NCBI GenBank assembly: GCA_900472675.1
Contig: UCJA01000010.1
Coordinates: 469,928 to 533,927 of the forward strand
DNA length: 64,000 bases
Source: Hyphomicrobiales bacterium
GTDB taxonomy: Bacteria; Pseudomonadota; Alphaproteobacteria; Rhizobiales; Rhizobiaceae
Direction of reading: 5' to 3'
A model generated the notes under the pieces. That model had not been told where the DNA came from. It worked only from the letters and a program-made list of their open reading frames with translations, and searched no databases. The position numbers and the translations under genes are program-made. Positions 9,126 to 18,373 of this stretch are shown piece after piece; positions within the stretch are counted from its first letter, which is position 1, and the number at the start of each line of letters is the position of its first letter.

Positions 9126-10481
9126 CAGCCGGCGTTTGCCCACCATCGCGAGGTTCGGCCGTGGCCGCAGCGTCACCTTCATCACCGGCTTGGGTGGCTT
9201 GGCGTTTCGGTTGGAAAGCTTGAACGATTGCAGCAGCACGGCCAGCACGGCGACGGCTTCCATGAGCGCAAAGGCGTTGCCGATGCAGACACGCGGACCG
9301 GCGCCGAACGGCATATAGGCATAGCGGTGCCGCGCCCGCACATTCTCCGGGCTGAAGCGCTCCGGATCGAAGCGCTCCGGATCCGGCCAAAGCTCAGCCA
9401 TGTGATGCACCGCATAGATCGGCACGAAGAAGACGGTACCGGCCGGGATCAGGCGTTCGCCGAGCGTAAACTCACGTTCTGCGGTGCGGGTGATAATTGG
9501 CGCCGGCGGAAACAGGCGCATCGATTCCGAAAACACCTGCCGCGTATAGGTCAGTTGTGAAACATGCTCCGACAGGACAGGCCCGCCACCGGTGACCGTG
9601 GCGATCTCCTGTACGACCCTGTCTTCGGCCTCCGGATGGCTCGCGAGCAGGTGGAGCGTCCAGGCGAGACCGAGCGCCGTCGTTTCATGCCCGGCGGTGA
9701 TGAAAGTCATCAGGTTGTCGATGATTTCCTCGTCGGTCATGCGCCGCCCACCTTCCGGATCGGATGCGTTGAGCAGCATGGAGACCAGGTCGTTGCGTTC
9801 AACCTCGTCCCGCCGGCGCTGCGCAATGACGTCAGCAAGGCTTGCGCGCAGGAAGGTGACAGCGGCTCTTGCTTTCGAGCGGCCGGGGAAGGGCATCCAG
9901 TCCGGCGCGCCGACCATGCCGAATGCAAACGTCCATCCGCTGGGGTCGAGATAGTCGCTGATGCTGCGTTCGACGCGCGCGACGTCGATGCCATGGCCAC
10001 CCGACATCATGGTCTCGACGATGATATCGAATGTGGTGCGCATCATGTCATGGCCGACATCGAGCGGCCGGCCTTCCTGGCGCAGCCAGCGTGCCTTGGT
10101 TTCTTCGGCAGCGGCGATCATCGCCGGCTGCAGGTCAAGCAGCTTGTCGTGACGGAAAGCGGCGGCGACTGACTGCCGCTGCCACTTCCAGTGCGCGCCG
10201 TCGGCAGTCAGCAGGCCCTGGCCGAGGGCGGGCCCAAGCATGCGGCGCACCTGGTCTCCCTTGCACAGGTGTTCAGCATTCTTGACGAGCGTTTCGTGGA
10301 TGAGGACCGGGTCTGTCAGATAGACATTGAGCAGGCCCCTCTGCTTCGTGAAGACGATGGGCTGGCTGAACACTTCCGGCGGAAGAGCATCGAGCGGGTT
10401 GCTGATCATCGCCCGCAGCGCTTTTGTTGTGGAGTGGCGGGTCAGGGGAAAGGCAGGCGCCTGCTGGGTCCTGGCATCCAT
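9114..10481 (-). CDS. Cytochrome P450
   Basis: A 455-residue soluble haem monooxygenase. Diagnostic motifs are the I-helix AGHETT, the K-helix ESMR (ExxR), the PERF motif in PDPERFDPERF, and the haem loop FGAGPRVCIG with the axial cysteine near residue 399. No N-terminal membrane anchor is seen. ATG 10481 is preferred because AAGGAA precedes it at suitable spacing; the frame extends 14 codons upstream without a ribosome site. It stands alone: no ferredoxin or ferredoxin reductase gene is nearby, so its electron donor is encoded elsewhere. Substrate unknown. Confidence 0.93.
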   Translation of the reverse strand: MDARTQQAPAFPLTRHSTTKALRAMISNPLDALPPEVFSQPIVFTKQRGLLNVYLTDPVLIHETLVKNAEHLCKGDQVRRMLGPALGQGLLTADGAHWKWQRQSVAAAFRHDKLLDLQPAMIAAAEETKARWLRQEGRPLDVGHDMMRTTFDIIVETMMSGGHGIDVARVERSISDYLDPSGWTFAFGMVGAPDWMPFPGRSKARAAVTFLRASLADVIAQRRRDEVERNDLVSMLLNASDPEGGRRMTDEEIIDNLMTFITAGHETTALGLAWTLHLLASHPEAEDRVVQEIATVTGGGPVLSEHVSQLTYTRQVFSESMRLFPPAPIITRTAEREFTLGERLIPAGTVFFVPIYAVHHMAELWPDPERFDPERFSPENVRARHRYAYMPFGAGPRVCIGNAFALMEAVAVLAVLLQSFKLSNRNAKPPKPVMKVTLRPRPNLAMVGKRRLQSA

Positions 10482-10526
10482 ATCCGTTCCTTCTCGGCAA
10501 TTGAAATGCAATCGAGACACCATATA

Positions 10527-10548
10527 GGGACCGCCTTGCGGCGGTCCC
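10527..10548 (-). terminator. Hairpin downstream of the L,D-transpeptidase gene
   Basis: GGGACCGCC-TTGC-GGCGGTCCC is a perfect 9-bp stem 24 bases after the transpeptidase stop and 46 bases before the P450 start. It lacks a T-tract in the leftward direction, so termination is inferred from position and stem strength. Confidence 0.5.
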
Positions 10549-10571
10549 AGAGGCGACGGAGATGAAACGGC

Positions 10572-11582
10572 TTAGTTCTTGAAGTCGGCCATGACGCCTG
10601 GCTTTACCATTTTGCCCAGTTCCTCGACGTCCCAGTTGGTCAGTCGAACGCAGCCGTGCGAGCCAGCCTTGTCGATGAGCGACGGCTCAGGCGTGCCGTG
10701 GATGCCATAGGTCGGTTCCGACAGGTCGATCCAGACAGTTCCAACGGGATTGTTCGGACCGCTCGGCAACGTCAGCTTCTGCTTGTTCTTGCCCTGCTGG
10801 AAATTGATCTTCGGATTGTACTCATACACCGGCTGGCGGGCGACGCCGTTCACCTTGTGGGTGCCCGAGGGTGATGGATTGTCTTCGCTGCCGATCGTGG
10901 CGGGGTATACCGCAAGGATCGTACCGTCTTCAGCAAAGGCAAACACCTGGCCGGTCGACTTGCGCGCCTCGATCCGCTTGACCTTGCCTTCGCGCGGCGC
11001 ACCCGCATCTGCCACATTCACCGTATCACCGGGCTTGAATTGCGAACCGGGATTGAGCGCGTTCAAAAGGTCCGGATGCATATGGAAGCGTTCCGACAGC
11101 TTTTCGGCCATGCTGGTATAGCCCAGATGCTCCATCTTGGCCTGTTCGGCATAGTCCTTCGGGATGCTCTTAACGAGGTCCTTGGCGTCCTCCTCGGTGA
11201 TGGCATAGGTCTTCATCACCGGAACGTCGTTCTGGAGCCGGGAGACCACGTCAGGATCCGGCTTGCCGTCGACGGGCAGCTTCTGCATCGCTTCGAAACC
11301 GGCGATAGCCTTGCTGACGTTCTCGCCATAAAGGCCGTCGATCACACCGGGTGACGCGCCGGCACGATCAAGCAGCACCTGCAGACGAACGATCGCCGGG
11401 TCAGGCTCCGGGGGAGCCTTTTCCGGCCGGTCCGGCGGCAGCTGGTCAATGGCAGCCGTGTTGATGAGGTCCGGCGTGATTTGCGGCTTTGGCTCTTGTG
11501 CAAGCGCAACGCTTGAAAGCGTGCCGACCAGCGTGGAAGAGACGGCGAATGTGACGGAGGCGAGGAGGATTATGTGCTTCAT
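10572..11582 (-). CDS. Periplasmic L,D-transpeptidase (YkuD domain) with peptidoglycan-binding region
   Basis: A 336-residue exported cell-wall enzyme. It has a Sec signal peptide (residues 1-28, cleavage near ALA-QE), a peptidoglycan-binding-like segment (about 65-110: LQVLLDRAGASPGVIDGLYG), a middle LysM-like part (HPDLLNALNPGSQFKPGD) and a C-terminal YkuD domain. The catalytic motif HGTPEPSLIDKAGSHGCVRL carries the nucleophilic cysteine near residue 311. Such enzymes make 3-3 peptidoglycan cross-links or attach proteins to the wall, which is prominent in Rhizobiales. It is monocistronic, with its own upstream gap of about 100 bases and a downstream hairpin. Confidence 0.92.
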   Translation of the reverse strand: MKHIILLASVTFAVSSTLVGTLSSVALAQEPKPQITPDLINTAAIDQLPPDRPEKAPPEPDPAIVRLQVLLDRAGASPGVIDGLYGENVSKAIAGFEAMQKLPVDGKPDPDVVSRLQNDVPVMKTYAITEEDAKDLVKSIPKDYAEQAKMEHLGYTSMAEKLSERFHMHPDLLNALNPGSQFKPGDTVNVADAGAPREGKVKRIEARKSTGQVFAFAEDGTILAVYPATIGSEDNPSPSGTHKVNGVARQPVYEYNPKINFQQGKNKQKLTLPSGPNNPVGTVWIDLSEPTYGIHGTPEPSLIDKAGSHGCVRLTNWDVEELGKMVKPGVMADFKN

Positions 11583-11683
11583 AATCCACCTAAATCCTGA
11601 AACCCTACTTCAGTTCCATCGCATTTATCCGGTCCGGATGAGTTTGTCCGGAAGCATGCGAAAATCGCGCAGGGACCCCGTCG

Positions 11684-12469
11684 TCAGCTGACCTTCATGG
11701 CGCCCGGACCAGGGGTCGCACCGGGCGGAACCTTACCCAGAATGATCATGCCCAGCACCTCGTCCTTGGTGACGTCCTGCGTGCGCGCATTGCCAACCAC
11801 CTTGCCGTTCTTCATCACGAACACGCGGTCCGCAAGGTCGAAGACGTCGTGGATATCGTGGCTGATCAGGAAGATGCCGATACCGTCCTGCTTCAACTGC
11901 TTGATCAGATCGCCGACCTGCGCGGTCTCCTGTGGCCCGAGTGCTGCCGTCGGTTCATCCATGATCAGGATGCGGGCATCGAACAGGATGGCACGGGCAA
12001 TCGCGACCGACTGCCGCTGGCCGCCCGAGAGCGCCTTGACCGGTTCCTTGAAGCGCTTGAAATTGGGGTTGAGCCGGCCCATCACCTTGCGGGTGTTGGC
12101 TTCCATCGCCACGTCGTCGAGCGTTCCCCACTTGGTCTGCAGTTCGCGACCGAGATAGAGATTGGCGGCGGCATCGACATTATCGGCCACGGCCAGTGTC
12201 TGGTAGATGGTTTCGATGCCGTATTTCTTGGCATCGCGGGGTGTGCGGATATCGGCGGCTGCGCCATTGATCAGAATATCGCCGCCGTCGCGGCGATAGG
12301 CGCCGGAAAGAACCTTGATCAGCGTCGATTTGCCCGCGCCGTTATGGCCAAGCAGGGCCACGACCTCACCCGGATAGAGATCGACCGAGGCATTTTCAAC
12401 TGCATGGATCCCGCCGAAGGAGATGGAAATATTCTTCATTTCCACGAGCGGATTGATGTTGTCCGTCAC
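11684..12469 (-). CDS. xylG: Xylose-type ABC transporter ATPase (single domain)
   Basis: A 261-residue ATPase of the carbohydrate uptake 2 family with one nucleotide-binding domain: Walker A GHNGAGKS, signature LSGGQRQ, Walker [14 protein letters not shown]. coli XylG has two fused domains (about 510 residues); single-domain forms are usual in rhizobial xylose systems, so this is not a truncation. It is the last gene of xylF-xylH-xylG, 14 bases after xylH. Sugar specificity is inferred from the binding protein. Confidence 0.85.
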   Translation of the reverse strand: MTDNINPLVEMKNISISFGGIHAVENASVDLYPGEVVALLGHNGAGKSTLIKVLSGAYRRDGGDILINGAAADIRTPRDAKKYGIETIYQTLAVADNVDAAANLYLGRELQTKWGTLDDVAMEANTRKVMGRLNPNFKRFKEPVKALSGGQRQSVAIARAILFDARILIMDEPTAALGPQETAQVGDLIKQLKQDGIGIFLISHDIHDVFDLADRVFVMKNGKVVGNARTQDVTKDEVLGMIILGKVPPGATPGPGAMKVS

Positions 12470-12483
12470 GATGGGAACTCCTG

Positions 12484-13794
12484 TTATTTAGCGCGGGCGC
12501 GGTAGACGGTGTCGAGCCAGACGGCAACGACGAGCACGGCTCCGACCACGATGCGCTGGAACGGGGTATCGATGCCCAGCAGCACCATGCCGGACTGAAG
12601 CGACTGCATGACGAGTGCGCCGAGCATCGCGCCAGCGATGGAGCCTATGCCGCCGGCAAGCGAGGTGCCGCCGATCACTGCTGCGGCGATCGTATAGAGT
12701 TCGTCGAGCTCCCCTTGCGCATTGGTGGCGGCGTTGAGGCGGGCGGTGGAGATGGCGGCTGCAATGGCACACAGCACGCCCATCAATGCGAAGATCTTCA
12801 CCGTAACCCAGCGGGTCTTGATGCCGGCGAGTTCAGCCGCCTCCGGATTGCCACCGATGGCAAAGACGTAGCGGCCGAAGCGCAGTCGGGTGGCGATGAA
12901 GGTCATCACGATGCCGGCAGCGATCGCGATCAGCACGGGCACGGCAATGCCCTGCGAGATCAGCAGCCCGCCTTCCGGCCATGCGATGTTGTTGGCGTCC
13001 GCATAGCGACGGGCGATGTTGACCGGCCAGAAGTAGTTGTTGGCGATCATGACAGCGCCGAGCACCACCACGCAGCCGAGGCCGACCAGCACATATTCCG
13101 CCCAGATCGGCCGGCGCGGAAAGTGGAAGCGCTTGCGCTGGTGCCGCGCATTGATGATAGCGACCGCGATGGCGATGCAGGCAATGATACCCACGACCCA
13201 GCTCCAGGTGGCGCCGATCGAGCCTTCGGTGCCGCCGCCCATGAGGCGGAAGTTCACGTCCATCGGGGCAACCGTCTGGCCGCTTGTGACGAACCAGGTG
13301 GCGCCACGCCAGATGAGCAGACCGCCGAGCGTGACGATAAACGAGGGGACGCCGAGGAAGGCGATGATCACACCCTGGAGCGTGCCGATCAGGCCGCCGA
13401 CCAGAAGCCCGCAGGCCAGTGCGATAATCCAGATGGCGGGGTGGTCGAAGCCCAAGAGCTCCGGCAGCATCCGCGCCTGCAGGACGCCCATCACCATGCC
13501 GGTGAACCCAAGTATGGAGCCGACCGAAAGGTCGATGTTGCGGGTGACGATGACCAGCACCATGCCTGTCGCCATGACGGCAACCGAGGCTGTCTGAACC
13601 GACAGGTTCCACAGGTTCCGGGGCGTCAGGAAGAGGCCGCCGGTCAGAATGTGAAAGCCGATCCAGATGATCAGCAATGCGCCGACCATGCCCAGCATGC
13701 GGGTATCGATTTCGGTGGCGCGGAAGAAGCGGGTGACGGGGTTGCCCGTCTGGCTGGCTCCGCCGGTTGTCGTGGAATGCGCCGTATCGGCCAT
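12484..13794 (-). CDS. xylH: Xylose ABC transporter permease
   Basis: A 436-residue inner-membrane permease of the monosaccharide (RbsC/XylH) family. It is longer than RbsC because of an inserted region around residues 200-280, as in XylH. Many hydrophobic helices are visible, with the family stretch [14 protein letters not shown] and the C-terminal [21 protein letters not shown]. It lies between xylF and xylG in a leftward operon, separated from xylF by 163 bases that contain a strong hairpin, which probably lowers permease expression relative to the binding protein. Confidence 0.9.
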   Translation of the reverse strand: MADTAHSTTTGGASQTGNPVTRFFRATEIDTRMLGMVGALLIIWIGFHILTGGLFLTPRNLWNLSVQTASVAVMATGMVLVIVTRNIDLSVGSILGFTGMVMGVLQARMLPELLGFDHPAIWIIALACGLLVGGLIGTLQGVIIAFLGVPSFIVTLGGLLIWRGATWFVTSGQTVAPMDVNFRLMGGGTEGSIGATWSWVVGIIACIAIAVAIINARHQRKRFHFPRRPIWAEYVLVGLGCVVVLGAVMIANNYFWPVNIARRYADANNIAWPEGGLLISQGIAVPVLIAIAAGIVMTFIATRLRFGRYVFAIGGNPEAAELAGIKTRWVTVKIFALMGVLCAIAAAISTARLNAATNAQGELDELYTIAAAVIGGTSLAGGIGSIAGAMLGALVMQSLQSGMVLLGIDTPFQRIVVGAVLVVAVWLDTVYRARAK

Positions 13795-13907
13795 GTGTCG
13801 CCGTTCCCTACCGTTTAAGCGGGAGTATCGAGCTGCGCTTCATGTGCGCATGCCATCGCACTCCGCGGCCTGGCTCAGGGCGAGCCGTGGCCGTTCCTTC
13901 AGAAGGA

Positions 13908-13933
13908 CGGCGCCGCTTGAAAGCGCGGCGCCG
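13908..13933 (-). terminator. Intra-operon hairpin between xylF and xylH
   Basis: CGGCGCCGC (13908-13916) and GCGGCGCCG (13925-13933) form a perfect 9-bp GC stem with an 8-base loop. It sits just after the xylF stop. Hairpins at this place in sugar ABC operons usually act as partial terminators or protect the 3' end of the abundant binding-protein mRNA; that role is inferred. Confidence 0.5.
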
Positions 13934-13957
13934 CATGTACGTGGTGGAGACAACAGC

Positions 13958-14998
13958 CTACTTGCAGGCTGCCACGCTGCCGGCCTTCACGCCCTGGCAG
14001 GCTTCAGCCTTGCTGATCCAACCGGCGTCGATGACCAGGTTGAGGTTGTCCTTGGTGATTGCCTGCGGCTTCAGGAAGACAGACTGCATCTTCTGCTTCT
14101 TCGGTCCGCCGTTGAACACCTGGACGCCCTTGATCTCGGTCATCTTCTTGCCCGAGGCGAGCGCGAGTGCGATCTCGGCGGCACCCTTGCCGAGTTCGCG
14201 GCTGTCCTTCCAGACAGACACGGTCTGCGTGCCAAGAGCGACGCGGTTCAGCGCTGCCTTGTCCGCATCCTGACCCGACACCGGCACGGAACCAGCAAGG
14301 CCCTGGGCGTCGAGAGCTGCGATCGCGCCGCCGGCAGTGCCGTCGTTCGAGGCAACCACGGCGTCAACCTTGTTGTTGTTCTTGGTCAGGAACTGCTCCA
14401 TGTTCTTCTGAGCGTTCTCCGGCTTCCAGCCGTCCGTATAGGCTTCGCCGACATTCTTGATCTTGCCGGCGTCGACGGCTGCCTTCAGGACTTCCATCTG
14501 GCCCGCGAACAGGAAGTCTGCGTTCGGGTCAGACGAAGAGCCCTTGATGAAGACGTAATTGCCCTCCGGCTTGACCTTGAAAACGCCCTGCGCCTGCAGG
14601 CGGCCCACTTCCTTGTTGTCGAAGGTGATGTAGAAGGCGTCCGGATTTTCGATGAGACGGTCATAGCCGACCACCGGAATGCCTTCGGCCGTTGCCTTCT
14701 CGATGGCAGGAGCGATGGCGTCGCTATCCTGAGCAAGCACGATCAGGGCGGTCGCACCCTGCGAGATGAGCGACTCCACGTCGGTCAACTGCTTGGAAGC
14801 AGACGACTGCGCGTCGGCGGAGATGTATTTCGCGCCGGCTGCAGTCAGTGCCTTCTTGATGGCAGCTTCGTCGGTCTTCCAGCGTTCTTCCTGGAAGTTC
14901 GACCAGGAAACGCCGACGACGACATCAGCCGCCATGGCTGCGGTCTGAATGGATACAAGGATGGCCGCGCCGGCCATCAGCCTTACGATCGATTTCAT
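13958..14998 (-). CDS. xylF: D-xylose-binding periplasmic protein
   Basis: A 346-residue sugar-binding protein, clearly XylF-like: it shares with E. coli XylF the segments [53 protein letters not shown] and [14 protein letters not shown] Sec signal peptide ends near AMAAD (residue about 23). ATG 14998 is chosen since GGGAGGA lies 6 bases upstream and the signal peptide starts there. First gene of the xylFHG operon, divergent from the ROK regulator. It delivers xylose, or a related pentose, to the XylHG importer. Confidence 0.92.
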   Translation of the reverse strand: MKSIVRLMAGAAILVSIQTAAMAADVVVGVSWSNFQEERWKTDEAAIKKALTAAGAKYISADAQSSASKQLTDVESLISQGATALIVLAQDSDAIAPAIEKATAEGIPVVGYDRLIENPDAFYITFDNKEVGRLQAQGVFKVKPEGNYVFIKGSSSDPNADFLFAGQMEVLKAAVDAGKIKNVGEAYTDGWKPENAQKNMEQFLTKNNNKVDAVVASNDGTAGGAIAALDAQGLAGSVPVSGQDADKAALNRVALGTQTVSVWKDSRELGKGAAEIALALASGKKMTEIKGVQVFNGGPKKQKMQSVFLKPQAITKDNLNLVIDAGWISKAEACQGVKAGSVAACK

Positions 14999-15085
14999 TT
15001 TTGTCCTCCCAGTTGACGGCGAACGGGCCAAAAGCCTCTGCTCCCCCTTCCGCCAAAAACCTGCCAGCCAAAGCGCCTCCCGCTT

Positions 15086-15104
15086 TTTCTCGACAGTCGA
15101 GAAA
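15086..15104. promoter_or_regulatory. Perfect 19-bp palindrome, candidate operator of the ROK regulator
   Basis: TTTCTCGAC-A-GTCGAGAAA is a perfect palindrome with 9-base arms, 88 bases from the xylF start and 92 from the divergent xylR start. Its place, symmetry and size fit a binding site for the ROK repressor encoded next door, controlling both transcription units. A related half-site (AGTCGAAA) follows near 15140. Confidence 0.65.
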
Positions 15105-15195
15105 TTAAATGTCAGAGAACGGAGATACTGTCAATCGGCAGTCGAAATCCCTTTGCGAATAGTCTATCCAGACGTGGAAGAGAGCGGCGGAAGCA

Positions 15196-16464
15196 ATGCT
15201 GGCGAAATCGAGTCCGGAGCTGGTTCGGCAGCAGAACAGCGCTTTGGTGCTGTCTGGCCTGCGTCGCCATGGCCGGCTCGCGCACACGGAAATCTGCGAA
15301 ACGACGCGACTGGCTTCGGCCACCGTATCGGCCATCACTGCCGATCTCGAGCGGGCCGGCATTATCGAGCGGACGGAGCAGCAGCCGATCTCGGGACGGG
15401 GTCGCCCGCGCGTCCAGTTCAGCCAGCGTCGCAACTGCGGCTATGTGATCGTCATTACCATCTCGTCGGACATCATCCAGTATTCGCTGGTCGATTATGC
15501 CGGCACGCTTCTCGACCGCTTTGCCGAGCAACGCCAGGAGGAGACGACCGGCGGTTTCCTGCGGTCCATGTCGGCGGCGCTGGAGCGCATGCTTGCGCGC
15601 TCGCGGCTCGACCGGGACAAGGTTCTGCTGGTCTCGATCAGCAGCAAGGGACTGGTGCACCCGAACCTGCCGAGCCTGGTCTGGTCTCCGGTGTTCGGCG
15701 CCCGTTCGGTCGATTTTTCCGATCTGCTTGGCGAGGGTTGGGGTGCGCAGGTTGTGCTGAGCAACGAGACGCTGCTGGTCGCAACGGCGCTGTCGCAGGC
15801 AAAGGATGGCCATGCGAGAGGGGATCTCGAAAGCGGTCTGGACAAGGATCAGGGGGCGAGGCCCCGGGCAGGTTCGCTCGTCGCATTGTCGCTCGGCCAC
15901 AGCATCGGCCTTGGCGTTTCCCGCATGTTCGATTCTGGCGCGTCCGAGATCGTGGCGCCGAATTTCGGCCATATGCTGCACACGCCCAAGGGTGCGCTCT
16001 GCCGCTGCGGCACCAGCGGCTGCATCGAGGCCTATGCCGGCTTCTATGCCATCCTGCGCGCCGCCTTCGAGGCGCCGATGGATCGCATTCCCGCAAAGTT
16101 CGTGCCGCTGAGTGAGATCGAAAAGATCGCCCAGCAGGCGCGCCAGGGTCATCGTATGGCAAGGCTGGCGTTCCGGCAGGCCGGCATGGCGCTCGGCAGC
16201 GGCCTGTCGCGGCTGCTCAGCCTTTACGAATCCATGCCGATCTTTATCACCGGCCCCGGCACGCGATATTACGAGCTTCTGCGGGAAGGGCTTGAGGAAG
16301 GCCTGGCCCAGGCGCTGGTGGTCAGGCTCGGCGGTCTCCCGCCTCTGACCGTTGTGCCGGACGAACCTGCCCTCGTATTCGAAGGGCACCTGATCGTCGC
16401 CTTCTCTCGGGTCGACCAGGACGTGCTGCAGCTCGCCGGCCGCCAGCGGCAGGTTGCGTCGTAA
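15196..16464 (+). CDS. xylR: ROK-family transcriptional repressor of the xylose operon
   Basis: A 422-residue regulator of the NagC/XylR (ROK) family. An N-terminal winged helix-turn-helix (about residues 12-65, with ICETTRLASATVSAITADLERAG) precedes a ROK sugar-binding domain containing the zinc motif CRCGTSGCIEA (CxCGxxGCxE). It is divergent from xylF with a perfect palindrome between them, so xylose-relieved repression of xylFHG is the likely role. The ligand could be another pentose. The last codons and stop lie in an imperfect tandem repeat (see 16448-16493). Confidence 0.88.
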   Translation: MLAKSSPELVRQQNSALVLSGLRRHGRLAHTEICETTRLASATVSAITADLERAGIIERTEQQPISGRGRPRVQFSQRRNCGYVIVITISSDIIQYSLVDYAGTLLDRFAEQRQEETTGGFLRSMSAALERMLARSRLDRDKVLLVSISSKGLVHPNLPSLVWSPVFGARSVDFSDLLGEGWGAQVVLSNETLLVATALSQAKDGHARGDLESGLDKDQGARPRAGSLVALSLGHSIGLGVSRMFDSGASEIVAPNFGHMLHTPKGALCRCGTSGCIEAYAGFYAILRAAFEAPMDRIPAKFVPLSEIEKIAQQARQGHRMARLAFRQAGMALGSGLSRLLSLYESMPIFITGPGTRYYELLREGLEEGLAQALVVRLGGLPPLTVVPDEPALVFEGHLIVAFSRVDQDVLQLAGRQRQVAS

Positions 16465-16493
16465 AGCCAGCAGCAGGTCGCCTCGTAAAGCCA
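16448..16493. repeat. Imperfect tandem duplication across the xylR stop codon
   Basis: GGCAGGTTGCGTCGTAAAGC (16448) recurs 24 bases later as AGCAGGTCGCCTCGTAAAGC (16472). The first copy carries the xylR stop codon TAA; the second repeats the same C-terminal codons and stop just outside the gene. Confidence 0.7.
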
Positions 16494-16589
16494 ATTCACA
16501 CGATCGCCCATTTCGTTCACGAATTGTCCCAAGGCACTTGAAAGGGTTTGCCCCCTCCCCAAATGACGCGCGTTGCATGAGGAGCCTCA

Positions 16590-16838
16590 ATGATTATGCG
16601 TCCATTTCTGGAAACCACCTTCGGCCCGGTCGAGCTTGAAATTATTGAAACGGTGCTGGAGGAATGGCGGCAACAGCATGATCTTCCAAAGGATAGCCCT
16701 GACCTGGGCCTTGCCGCCGCTGTCATGATCAATTTGTTTCGCGAGGGAAATTATACCACCGAGCTGATGCGGCAGGCGGTTGGCCAGCACAAGGCGCTGT
16801 CCGAACTGGCGAGCATGGGGCCCCAATCCTACCACTAG
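16590..16838 (+). CDS. Hypothetical protein, 82 residues
   Basis: A short acidic, mostly helical, soluble protein with no signal peptide, membrane segment or cysteine. ATG 16590 has a strong ribosome site (GAGGAG, 5 bases upstream), and the composition is protein-like (LELEIIETVLEEW-type helices), supporting a real gene. I do not recognise a domain. It sits alone between xylR and the molybdenum hydroxylase operon, 128 bases before the latter, so it may have its own transcript. No function can be proposed. Confidence 0.7.
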   Translation: MIMRPFLETTFGPVELEIIETVLEEWRQQHDLPKDSPDLGLAAAVMINLFREGNYTTELMRQAVGQHKALSELASMGPQSYH

Positions 16839-16941
16839 GCATGCCAACGCTGCGTCGGCCGGGAGGCGGCGCAGCTGGGTGTTATACCTAACATTCGTCA
16901 ATTCAATCTGGGCGGGAACTAAATGATTTTCCGCCCGTTTG

Positions 16942-16960
16942 CACTCCCGCAGAGGGAGTG
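16942..16960 (+). promoter_or_regulatory. Inverted repeat covering the ribosome site of the cytochrome c gene
   Basis: CACTCCC-GCAGA-GGGAGTG is a perfect 7-bp stem with a 5-base loop. Its right arm contains the GAGGGAG ribosome site for the ATG at 16967. Folding in mRNA would hide the site, so translation of the operon's first gene may be controlled or simply poor. The structure is seen; the control is inferred. Confidence 0.5.
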
Positions 16961-16966
16961 AAGTGC

Positions 16967-18373
16967 ATGCGTTTGATACGTTTTTTGGGTGGCGCACTTT
17001 GCCTTGTCGTCATCCTGGGCATTGGTTTCGTCGCTTTTGCCTGGCGCTCCGCGATCGACCCAGTCGAGCCTCCGGCCACCGCGTCCTTCGATCCGGCACT
17101 TGTAGAACGCGGTGCATCTCTTGCTGCCATCGGCAATTGCAGCGTCTGTCACACCAAGGAGGGCGGCGAGATCATGGCGGGCGGACTTCCGCTTCCCACG
17201 CCGTTTGGTACGATCTACGCCACCAACATCACGCCTGATCCTGAGACAGGGATCGGCCGCTGGTCCGAAGAAGCCTTCGGCCGCGCCATGCGGGAAGGTG
17301 TCGACCAGGAAGGCAGGCATCTCTATCCCGCATTTCCCTATGATCACTTCACCAAGGTCACGGATGACGATAACCGCGCGCTCTATGCCTATCTGATGAC
17401 GCGCAAGGCCGTTAGGGCCGAGACGCCTGCCAACGAGCTGCCGTTCCCGATCAACGTCCGCATGGTTCTGGCCGGTTGGAAGATGCTGTTCTTTACGCCT
17501 GGCGTCTATGAGCCCGACGCTGCGCAGACTGCAGAGTGGAACCGTGGCGCCTATCTGGCGGAGGGCCTTGGCCACTGTGGCGGCTGTCACACGCCGCGCA
17601 ACCTGTTGGGCGCGGAAAAGAAGAGCGAACATTATGCAGGCGGAGAAGCCGAGGGCTGGACCGCCTACGCCCTGAATGCTGCGTCGCCGGCGCCCGTGCC
17701 GTGGACGGCCGAAAGCCTCAACCAGTATCTGACGACCGGATATGAGGCGCAGCATGGCGTGGCACGCGGTCCGATGGCTCCGGTGACGGCCAACATGCGT
17801 CTGGCGGCGCCGGACGATGCCAAGGCGATCGCAACCTATATCGCGTCTGTCATGGGTCAGCCTTCGACAGAGAAGAAAAGCCTCGGCGAGAAATCCGTCC
17901 AGCAGTCCAGCGAGCTTGAAAAAGGCGTGCAGGTTCAATCCGCCGGCGCCCAAACATTGCCAGCTGCTGTCGATATGAAGGATCCCGGTGCCGCGATCTA
18001 CGCCGCGGCCTGTTCCACCTGCCATGAGGCCGGTCGCCCGGTTCCCTATGGTGGTCTGCCGCTCCGCCTGAGCACGGCGATCCACGGTCCGACGCCGACG
18101 AACCCGATCAACGTCATTCTCTACGGATTGCCCGCCCCTGAAGGCGAGCGCGGTCCGATCATGCCGGGCTTTGCCGGTGCCCTGACCGACCAGCAGATTG
18201 CCCAGTTGCTCGCCTACATGCGCAAGACCTTCAGTGACAAGCCGGAATGGAAGGACATCGAGCCACTCGTTGCCGACATCCGCGCCGGTCACAAGGATAC
18301 CGACCTTCGCTCCCTGAGCAGCGATGGCGGCAATGCGCCCGCCAATCCAACCAAGCGAGAAACCTCATGGTAG
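16967..18373 (+). CDS. Membrane-anchored triheme cytochrome c subunit of a molybdenum hydroxylase
   Basis: A 468-residue periplasmic cytochrome with an N-terminal signal/anchor helix (about residues 5-28) and three haem-binding CxxCH motifs: CSVCH, CGGCH and CSTCH. This is the architecture of cytochrome subunits of alcohol and aldehyde dehydrogenases. ATG 16967 is used because GAGGGAG lies 8 bases upstream; GTG 16958 is too close to it. Its stop overlaps the start of the 2Fe-2S subunit by 7 bases, so the three genes form one complex passing electrons from the molybdenum centre through the iron-sulphur clusters to the cytochrome and on to the respiratory chain. Confidence 0.9.
   Translation: MRLIRFLGGALCLVVILGIGFVAFAWRSAIDPVEPPATASFDPALVERGASLAAIGNCSVCHTKEGGEIMAGGLPLPTPFGTIYATNITPDPETGIGRWSEEAFGRAMREGVDQEGRHLYPAFPYDHFTKVTDDDNRALYAYLMTRKAVRAETPANELPFPINVRMVLAGWKMLFFTPGVYEPDAAQTAEWNRGAYLAEGLGHCGGCHTPRNLLGAEKKSEHYAGGEAEGWTAYALNAASPAPVPWTAESLNQYLTTGYEAQHGVARGPMAPVTANMRLAAPDDAKAIATYIASVMGQPSTEKKSLGEKSVQQSSELEKGVQVQSAGAQTLPAAVDMKDPGAAIYAAACSTCHEAGRPVPYGGLPLRLSTAIHGPTPTNPINVILYGLPAPEGERGPIMPGFAGALTDQQIAQLLAYMRKTFSDKPEWKDIEPLVADIRAGHKDTDLRSLSSDGGNAPANPTKRETSW

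Noticed and set aside
11684..12469. Truncated XylG (half of the E. coli length)
   Set aside because: A single complete ATPase domain is the normal form in rhizobial systems, and start and stop are clean.
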